DNA from: Cohnella sp. SGD-V74
GTDB lineage: Bacteria > Bacillota > Bacilli > Paenibacillales > Paenibacillaceae
DNA: 64,000 bases
Direction: 5' to 3'
Assembly: GCF_003001675.1 (NCBI RefSeq)
Contig: NZ_PVYW01000008.1
Location: 62,001-126,000 of the forward strand
The notes under the pieces were generated by a model that searched no databases, was not told the origin of the DNA, and saw only the letters and a program-made list of their open reading frames with translations. The position numbers and the translations under genes are program-made. The number at the start of each line of letters is the position of its first letter. The stretch's first letter is position 1. Below are positions 62,965-64,000 of this stretch, piece by piece.

Positions 62965-62990
62965 TTGTAAAAACATATTGAATATATAAA
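62965..62990 (+). promoter_or_regulatory. Candidate promoter and operator of the last gene
   Basis: The sequence AACATATTGAATATATA (62972-62988) matches the palindrome at 61469-61485 at 15 of 17 positions. TTGTAA (62965-62970) and TATAAA (62985-62990) are possible promoter elements, but their spacing (14) is short. Confidence 0.5.
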
Positions 62991-63067
62991 AGATATATAT
63001 TATATTCGTTGACAAAGAGAACAAAACGCTTCGATTCACATCCGGACAAAACGGGAGGTTGGGCGGC

Positions 63068-64000
63068 ATGGCGAGAAATCGAACGGAAGAACGGACGGGG
63101 TTCCAGGAATCGGGTGCTTATCACCCGGATTACGATCTGCAGACGGACTTCGTCATGGTGTACGGCATCGATAGCACGATGGAGCAGCGAATCGGGCAGT
63201 GGAGGGACAAAGGGTATATCGTTCATCTGATGACCGGCATCGCATGGGGGACGTACAACGACTATCTGGACGGCAAGACGGATGGGCGGACGCATTGGGA
63301 CGAGGCGCAGACCGATCGCAGCGGCGAGATGATCGTACACGGGAAGAAGCCGGTCGTCATTCCTTACATGGTGCCTACATTGAGCTTTACCGATTTTCTG
63401 GCCGAACGCATCCGCATCGCGGTAGACGCGGGCGTGGAGGCGATTCATCTGGAGGAGCCCGAGTTTTGGGTCAACGGCGGTTACTCCGAGGCGTTTAAGC
63501 GCGAGTGGCTGCTGTATTACGGAGAGCCTTGGTCTCCCCCGCACGCATCGCCGGACGCGCAGTATCGCGCTTCGAAATTGAAAGCGTTTTTATATACGCG
63601 GGCTCTGGATCGGCTGTGCGCGGAAATGAAGGATTACGCGTTGCTCAAGTACGGTCGCCGGCTGCGCTTCTACGTTCCGACCCACAGCCTGATCAATTAC
63701 ACGCAGTGGCGCATCGTCAGCCCGGAATCCAGGCTGCTGGAGCTTCCGTCGATCGACGGGTACATCGCCCAGATCTGGACGGGGACGTCGCGGACGCCCA
63801 ATGTGTATCAAGGCGTGCGGAAGGAGCGGACCTTCGAGACGGCCTACCTCGAATACGGCATCATGCAGGAGCTGGTCAGGGGAACCGACCGCCGCATGTG
63901 GTTTCTCCACGATCCGATTGAGGACAATCCGAATTACACCTGGTCGGATTACAAGCAGAATTACATCAAGACGGTCGTCGCTTCGCTTCTTCATCCCGGG
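63068..64000 (+). CDS. Putative TIM-barrel glycoside hydrolase, 3' end outside window
   Basis: The frame is open from ATG 63068 to the last base (311 codons) with GGGAGG nine bases upstream. No signal peptide is present. The visible part reads like a (beta/alpha)8 barrel: DLQTDFVMVYGIDSTMEQRI, PVVIPYMVPTLSF, AIHLEEPEFWVNGGYSEAFK (Glu candidates for catalysis) and WFLHDPIEDNPNYTW. I do not recognise the family. The EPE motif at the same relative place recalls the protein encoded at 43.6-45.3 kb. It lies directly under the GntR/LacI regulator, so a sugar-related role is likely. Confidence 0.7.
   Translation, partial: MARNRTEERTGFQESGAYHPDYDLQTDFVMVYGIDSTMEQRIGQWRDKGYIVHLMTGIAWGTYNDYLDGKTDGRTHWDEAQTDRSGEMIVHGKKPVVIPYMVPTLSFTDFLAERIRIAVDAGVEAIHLEEPEFWVNGGYSEAFKREWLLYYGEPWSPPHASPDAQYRASKLKAFLYTRALDRLCAEMKDYALLKYGRRLRFYVPTHSLINYTQWRIVSPESRLLELPSIDGYIAQIWTGTSRTPNVYQGVRKERTFETAYLEYGIMQELVRGTDRRMWFLHDPIEDNPNYTWSDYKQNYIKTVVASLLHPG

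Overview
The window (about 60% GC over most of its length) looks like chromosome of a Paenibacillaceae soil or plant-associated Firmicute such as Paenibacillus or Cohnella. The signs are Gram-positive ribosome binding sites, lipoprotein-type solute-binding proteins, YesM/YesN sensor-regulator pairs beside CUT1 sugar transporters, an S-layer-homology surface protein, and many cytoplasmic glycoside hydrolases. No rRNA, tRNA, integrase or phage gene was recognised.

Layout. 1-13.7 kb is core-like: the end of an Ala/Glu-rich protein, an XRE regulator, YigZ and YjbQ family proteins, a sulfate ABC operon (cysT-cysW-cysA-binding protein), a membrane-GNAT fusion, a TetM-like ribosomal protection GTPase, a HAD phosphatase, a Gfo/Idh/MocA oxidoreductase and an SLH/Ig-like surface protein. 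13.8-20.0 kb is more AT-rich and accessory: a lipoprotein/membrane pair, a broken siderophore-binding-protein gene that runs into a CRISPR array, an ATPase/PD-(D/E)XK protein, and a second, longer array. Both arrays carry the same 169-bp leader. No cas gene is in the window.

20.1-64 kb is a sugar-utilisation supercluster. (A) A LacI regulator diverges from FucI-like isomerase, split transketolase (two subunits), FGGY kinase, GH78 rhamnosidase and a nucleoside-hydrolase-like protein. (B) A YesN/YesM pair diverges from a CUT1 transporter, AraC regulator, GH29 fucosidase, second Gfo/Idh/MocA oxidoreductase and GH95 enzyme. (C) A YesM kinase, CUT1 transporter, YesN regulator, GH127-like enzyme, Asp/Glu-racemase-family protein, RuBisCO-like protein, DUF1537 sugar-acid kinase and GH2 beta-galactosidase all read rightward. 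(D) A GntR/LacI hybrid regulator precedes a TIM-barrel-like protein cut by the window edge.

How the genes may work together (inference). Isomerase + FGGY kinase + split transketolase without an aldolase is the gene set of the known non-oxidative D-apiose route (D-apulose, then apulose 4-phosphate). RuBisCO-like protein + DUF1537 kinase is the pair used for 3-oxo-isoapionate in the oxidative apiose/apionate route. With rhamnosidase, two fucosidase-type enzymes, a GH127-like enzyme and a beta-galactosidase, the locus could import and take apart apiose-containing plant oligosaccharides such as rhamnogalacturonan-II side chains. The convergent gene ends in the cluster carry a 214-bp palindromic element and two unrelated tandem arrays that share a 51-bp period. 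A third CRISPR array with the same leader lies at 61 kb.
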